From UMGS1387 sp045539625 (lineage in GTDB: Bacteria > Bacillota > Clostridia > Oscillospirales > CAG-382): DNA of 16,848 nt. The stretch covers positions 1-16,848 of the forward strand of contig JAZQFS010000102.1 of the NCBI GenBank assembly GCA_045539625.1, in the 5' to 3' direction. The position numbers were made by a program, and so were the translations under genes. The notes beneath the pieces are model-generated. The model saw nothing but the letters and a program-made list of their open reading frames with translations. It did no database searches and was not told where the DNA came from. Positions 13,568 to 16,848 of this stretch are shown here, piece after piece; within the stretch, counting starts at the first letter, position 1, and each line of letters starts with the position of its first letter.

Positions 13568-16084
13568 TTATTCACTTACATTCATATCTGCAAGCTTATC
13601 AATATATTCTTTATGTGCGTTATAATATTTTGTATCCTTTTCACGGACAGCCTGTGCAACTTCCTTAAATGAGGTTGCCACTTCTTCGCCGTAAACCACT
13701 GTTTCAACTCCGTTAAGTACAACCTTTGCATACGGTCTTGCCACAAGCGTTTCGCAAACCTGTGAAGCATCATTCAAGTCAATGCCTGTTACAATGCCTG
13801 TAAAAAGTACGCCGTCGGTGAGAGTTTCATAAATAAGATCCTGTACCACATTGCCGTTTTCGTCCTTGACATGATTTGTACCGCTGACATACAAGGGTGT
13901 TCCGTTTTCGTGTACAAAATCAAATGTAAGCTCGCCGCCAAAGGTCTTAAGGAAAATCTGTCTTGTTACGATAAAGCCGTATTCTTGTGCCTGTGCCTTA
14001 TCTGCGCTGCTTATTGCCGAAGCAAATCTTATACCTGACTTTTTGGCATCGCTGTCAACTCTCATACTTACCGTCTTCTGAGATACAACGGGAATACTTG
14101 CGGCACTTTCAAATACTTCTGAACGGTATGCACCGTCTTTATCGGTAATACGAAGTGCTACATAGCCGTCAAAGTCGTTTGCAACAACAATCTCGTTTGT
14201 TACTGTTTCACTTGTTACGCCGTCAAGCACCCATGTATAGGTTGCGCCCTCTACTGCATTTGCCGTAAGCTTTACGCCGTCAGCGGTAACAGTCTTTGTA
14301 AGGGATACTTCGTCAATTGCACACTCATCCTTGAAGGTGAGGTAAGTATAACCTCTGGGAATCCACTTATCGTTTACAAAATCTCTGCCCCAAAGTTCAA
14401 TACCGTCGCTGTATACCTTGGCAACAACACCGTGTGAGCCTTCAATTTCAGTTGTTTCATCAGGGTTGGACTCATCTTTAGGTACATTGATTGTGGTTGT
14501 ACCGCCGTCGTGGATAAATGAGGGAGTTACCTGTGCACCATCAATTGAGCTGAGGTAGTCAACATCAAGTGTATAGTGTGTATGTCCCGATACATAAATT
14601 GCTGTGGGATGCTTTGCAAGAATTGCCATAACATCCGTGCGGTCCTTAATCTGGTCGTCCCAGTATGAGCCGTTAAGCTCGGTTTCAAGTGGAACGTGTC
14701 CGAATACGAATATGGGCTTGCCTGATTCTTCCTTTTCATAAAGGGTTTTATCAAGCCAATTAAGCTGTTCTGCACCGAATGCATATGTAGGATCCTGTGT
14801 CTTGGGAATTGCAGTAAAGATGAAGTGACAACCGTTAATCTCTGTATCGTAGTAGTTTACACCTTCATTAAGTGTAACCTTGTTTTCGTACTTTGAGCCG
14901 TTTTCGGCATTGTTAGAGTAGGAAATCCAATCTTCAAGGAAAGGTCTCCAGTGCTTTTCGCTCTCAAGCACATCTGACCAGCCGCTGCCGTCCTTGATAT
15001 CGTGGTTACCCTGTACCGCATATACGGGAACAGAGAAGCCCTTGAAGTAATCTGTAAGAACTGTCCACTGGCTGTTACCGATACCGATAAATTCAGTTGA
15101 TGTTACACCGTTATCTCCGTACTTTGTACCGTCAAAGTTATATGCCTTGAATTCTTCGCCTGAATATGCACCGTACCACTGGGTAAGGTCACCGTTTACA
15201 ACTACAAAGTCGGAAAGTCTGCTAAGCTGTTCACGAGCCGCTACAAGTCTAACATTAGGTGCTGTTTCGCTTCCCCAGCCGCCAACGTGAATATCTGAGA
15301 TAAGACCTACTGTATAAAGAGGCTCGCCTCTGTCGGCATGACGTTTGCTTTCGGGAATGTCGCATGCAAGAGTAAATGTCTTATCACAGTCCTTGACTGT
15401 AGCAACAATCGCTGTAGCCTGTGCAGGAATAAGCATATTCTTATTCATTGTATAGCCTTCTGCAGCCTGCTGACCTGTAAGCTTTTTAATTGCTGTATAA
15501 TCTGAAAGAACTGTATAACCGTCAGTGCTGTTACCGCTTGCCCAATTAAGAACAATGGATTCGGCACTGTTTACAATCTGGCTTCCGAAGTCAACGGTAA
15601 CCGTACCGTCGGCTGTGCCTGCTTTTTCGTCTTCAAATTCGTATGTAAGTTTCATATCTTTTTCATCAAGAGGTTCATTTAAACCTTCGGGCATGGGTAC
15701 AAGTCGTATATAGTCTACCTCGTAGCTTGCAAGCGCTTTGATTACGTCAAATCTTAGGGAGGTGATAGTACTGTCAGCCCAGTTTCCGTTTGATGTGAAA
15801 TCATAATAGTAGTAGTTTGAGCCTTCACCTGTATCCTTTTCTGTAAAGGATACCTTAACACCGTTGATTTCAGAGTAACTAATTGTTTCTCCTGATGCTG
15901 AGGTACCGGCAAAGTACACACGTCCCGAAGGATTTGTGCCTTCATCTGTAATATTGTGCTTGAGAACAACCTCAAGACCTGCCCAATCATTTGCATCAAG
16001 ATTAAGATTATTAAGACTGAGATTAGTGTTAGTATATGTGTCGCCTTCATTTAAGGCAAATGAAACTTTACCGTCGGCAAGCAC
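13568..16084 (-). CDS. Modular extracellular calcineurin-like metallophosphoesterase (3' part of a frame-broken gene)
   Basis: 838 codons from a GTG at 16084, which has no ribosome binding site and is probably not a real start; the frame is open back to a TGA at 16103-16105. Residues 1-130 are a beta module ending VDYIRLVP. Residues 145-245 resemble an FN3-like lead-in. Residues 256-575 are a calcineurin-like phosphoesterase with a full metal-ligand set: D264/H266 (SDIH), D299 (NGD), N360/H361 (GNHD), H463 (FGH) and H501/H503 (GHTH). Residues 590-660 look Ig/PKD-like. Residues 670-838 are a C-terminal domain (SGIRFAS, EYGFIV, RPYAKV) that I associate with Clostridia surface proteins but cannot name. 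The likely role is hydrolysis of an extracellular phosphate ester; the substrate is unknown. It belongs with the piece at 16108-16848, and no wall anchor is visible in this part. Confidence 0.85.
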   Translation of the reverse strand: MLADGKVSFALNEGDTYTNTNLSLNNLNLDANDWAGLEVVLKHNITDEGTNPSGRVYFAGTSASGETISYSEINGVKVSFTEKDTGEGSNYYYYDFTSNGNWADSTITSLRFDVIKALASYEVDYIRLVPMPEGLNEPLDEKDMKLTYEFEDEKAGTADGTVTVDFGSQIVNSAESIVLNWASGNSTDGYTVLSDYTAIKKLTGQQAAEGYTMNKNMLIPAQATAIVATVKDCDKTFTLACDIPESKRHADRGEPLYTVGLISDIHVGGWGSETAPNVRLVAAREQLSRLSDFVVVNGDLTQWYGAYSGEEFKAYNFDGTKYGDNGVTSTEFIGIGNSQWTVLTDYFKGFSVPVYAVQGNHDIKDGSGWSDVLESEKHWRPFLEDWISYSNNAENGSKYENKVTLNEGVNYYDTEINGCHFIFTAIPKTQDPTYAFGAEQLNWLDKTLYEKEESGKPIFVFGHVPLETELNGSYWDDQIKDRTDVMAILAKHPTAIYVSGHTHYTLDVDYLSSIDGAQVTPSFIHDGGTTTINVPKDESNPDETTEIEGSHGVVAKVYSDGIELWGRDFVNDKWIPRGYTYLTFKDECAIDEVSLTKTVTADGVKLTANAVEGATYTWVLDGVTSETVTNEIVVANDFDGYVALRITDKDGAYRSEVFESAASIPVVSQKTVSMRVDSDAKKSGIRFASAISSADKAQAQEYGFIVTRQIFLKTFGGELTFDFVHENGTPLYVSGTNHVKDENGNVVQDLIYETLTDGVLFTGIVTGIDLNDASQVCETLVARPYAKVVLNGVETVVYGEEVATSFKEVAQAVREKDTKYYNAHKEYIDKLADMNVSE

Positions 16085-16149
16085 CTGATTTGTGCTGTTG
16101 CGTCAAGTCAGCCCCAATAATCGGTTGTTTCAAAGTCCCATTCAAAATG
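15695..16149 (-). repeat. Beta module 3 of the surface protein, split by the frameshift
   Basis: It begins HFEWDFETTD in the upstream frame and ends ITSLRFD...VDYIRLVP in the downstream frame, about 150 residues in total. It matches module 2 in its opening (W-x-F-x-T) and closing (L-D/V-D-Y-I) patterns and in length, which shows that the two frames are one gene. Confidence 0.6.
16103..16110 (-). other. Frame break with staggered TGA codons in both frames
   Basis: The upstream frame ends at TGA (16110-16108) after TTDYWG, and the downstream frame has TGA at 16105-16103. No single-base change joins the frames cleanly. Removing the eight bases TGACTTGA would restore a continuous TTDYWG-RNSTNQV reading. 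The stretch resembles an imperfect TGAC/TTGAC duplication, so it may be a small duplication, a true inactivation or an assembly error. Confidence 0.75.
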
Positions 16150-16848
16150 ATCCTTGTGTGGGAATATTATGTAGTCAAGGTTTAAATCTGTGTTTTCGCT
16201 TTTAACATTGTAATACAACGCCGTAATATAGTTATCACTGTAATGAGTGTATTTACCAAAATTATGCTCATAAAGCTTATAAACACCGTTATTGGTTGTA
16301 TAGAATTTCACATCAGAATAAGCATATGCACCGGCTACTCCATATTCCGGATACCATTGCGACCATGACTTAATCTGATCGCCCGATTCACCCACAAGAT
16401 TTGTGTAAAATAGAATGTTACGAGAGGTTGCGCTTTTATCGTGCATCATTCTAACATAAGCCTTAGGATAGTCTGAGCCTTTATATTGTGTTACAGATTT
16501 ACTATACGTGTTGTTTGTAACATTGTCGGTAGTACCCAAAAATACACCGCCGGAAACAGTTCCGTTAACACCGTTAAAATTCCAACCTTCTTTATTTCCG
16601 TCAGTGTTAAAATGCCATTCCATATTAGGTCTGTCATTTTTGGGAACTATCATAAGGTAGTCAAGAGAAGCTGTACCGTTATTACACATAGGGTCAAAGC
16701 CGAGAGATGTAATCTTCATTCCTTTAAGATTTGACTTAGTTAAAGGAAGTGTAATAACTTTATATTTCCCGTCTGATGACAGTCCGGGATACACCTTTAA
16801 GGAATAATTTTCCTGCATTTTTATATAGTTGCCGTCTTTATCGTAGCC
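16108..16848 (-). CDS. N-terminal side of the same modular surface protein (partial, runs off the right edge)
   Basis: The frame is open to the last base of the window, so the methionine codon at 16818 is internal and the real start lies outside. 246 codons are visible. They comprise the end of one beta module (closing ITSLGFD...LDYLMIVP), a complete second module of about 157 residues (16159-16629, from NMEWHFNTDG to LDYIIFP), and the beginning of a third (FEWDFETTD). The modules are rich in Tyr, Trp, Asn and Gly, as in carbohydrate-binding jelly-roll domains; binding to polysaccharide is inference. The frame ends in TGA, unlike every complete gene here. The third module continues in the other frame downstream, so this is the front part of the phosphoesterase protein rather than a separate gene. 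Anchoring domains, if any, must lie further upstream. Confidence 0.75.
   Translation of the reverse strand, partial: GYDKDGNYIKMQENYSLKVYPGLSSDGKYKVITLPLTKSNLKGMKITSLGFDPMCNNGTASLDYLMIVPKNDRPNMEWHFNTDGNKEGWNFNGVNGTVSGGVFLGTTDNVTNNTYSKSVTQYKGSDYPKAYVRMMHDKSATSRNILFYTNLVGESGDQIKSWSQWYPEYGVAGAYAYSDVKFYTTNNGVYKLYEHNFGKYTHYSDNYITALYYNVKSENTDLNLDYIIFPHKDHFEWDFETTDYWG
16159..16629 (-). repeat. Beta module 2 of the surface protein
   Basis: A complete repeat unit of about 157 residues, bounded by W-x-F-N-T at the start and N-L-D-Y-I-I-F-P at the end. The divergent copies on either side share the endings LDYLMIVP and VDYIRLVP. Confidence 0.55.

Noticed and set aside
13568..16084. GTG at 16084 as a genuine start of a separate phosphoesterase gene
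   Set aside because: There is no ribosome binding site, signal peptide or promoter before it, and the preceding residues complete a repeat module begun in the upstream frame.
16084..16110. Programmed frameshifting or TGA read-through joining the two halves of the surface protein
   Set aside because: There is no slippery heptamer or obvious downstream pseudoknot, and a stop occurs in both frames, so one recoding event would not be enough.
1..16848. A defence, toxin-antitoxin, phage or CRISPR system
   Set aside because: No regular spacer repeats, integrase, transposase, nuclease or toxin-like small genes are visible; every sizeable stretch is covered by recognisable metabolic, envelope or transport genes or by the two surface proteins.

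Overview
The window looks like a chromosomal segment from a low-GC Gram-positive anaerobe of the class Clostridia, probably an uncultured gut lineage. The evidence is AGGAGG-type ribosome binding sites, TTGACA/TATAAT promoters, a ferredoxin-type aldo/keto reductase, a Clostridia-type citrate synthase, a D,D-carboxypeptidase of the DacF kind, and large secreted multidomain proteins. All ten complete reading-frame ends use TAA. I see no tRNA, rRNA, insertion sequence, CRISPR array or phage gene.

Layout. The left edge (1-110) holds the possible tail of a rightward gene and a good rightward terminator. Two leftward housekeeping genes follow: glucose-6-phosphate isomerase (pgi, 235-1575) and a secreted D-alanyl-D-alanine carboxypeptidase (1688-2818). 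A divergent promoter region leads into a rightward two-gene operon (2998-7253). It encodes an aldo/keto reductase with two [4Fe-4S] motifs and a cytoplasmic GH106-type (alpha-L-rhamnosidase-like) glycoside hydrolase. A shared terminator hairpin separates this operon from a convergent leftward SDR oxidoreductase (7339-8076). Further right, all leftward, come a HIT-domain protein coupled to a MATE exporter (9966-8176), citrate synthase (10114-11475), a secreted protein of unknown function (11624-13435), and a giant modular surface protein with a calcineurin-like phosphoesterase domain that runs off the right edge (13568-16848).

Most transcription units are clearly delimited. I found convincing sigma-A promoters before pgi, the aldo/keto reductase, the SDR, the HIT gene and the secreted protein. 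There are hairpin-plus-T-tract terminators after pgi, the GH106 gene, the MATE gene, citrate synthase, the secreted protein and the phosphoesterase gene. Operator-like dyads sit inside the SDR and aldo/keto reductase promoters, and a cre-like (CcpA) site lies upstream of citrate synthase. In four genes the longest open frame starts upstream of or inside the ribosome binding site, so I moved the start to the next ATG.

The most notable irregularity is at 16103-16110, where the surface phosphoesterase gene is broken by a frame change with a TGA in both frames. Repeat modules on either side show it was one protein. Functionally the window combines central carbon metabolism, cell-wall maturation, intracellular deglycosylation with redox chemistry, efflux, and cell-surface polymer or phosphate-ester handling. 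I did not find a convincing new defence or mobile system.
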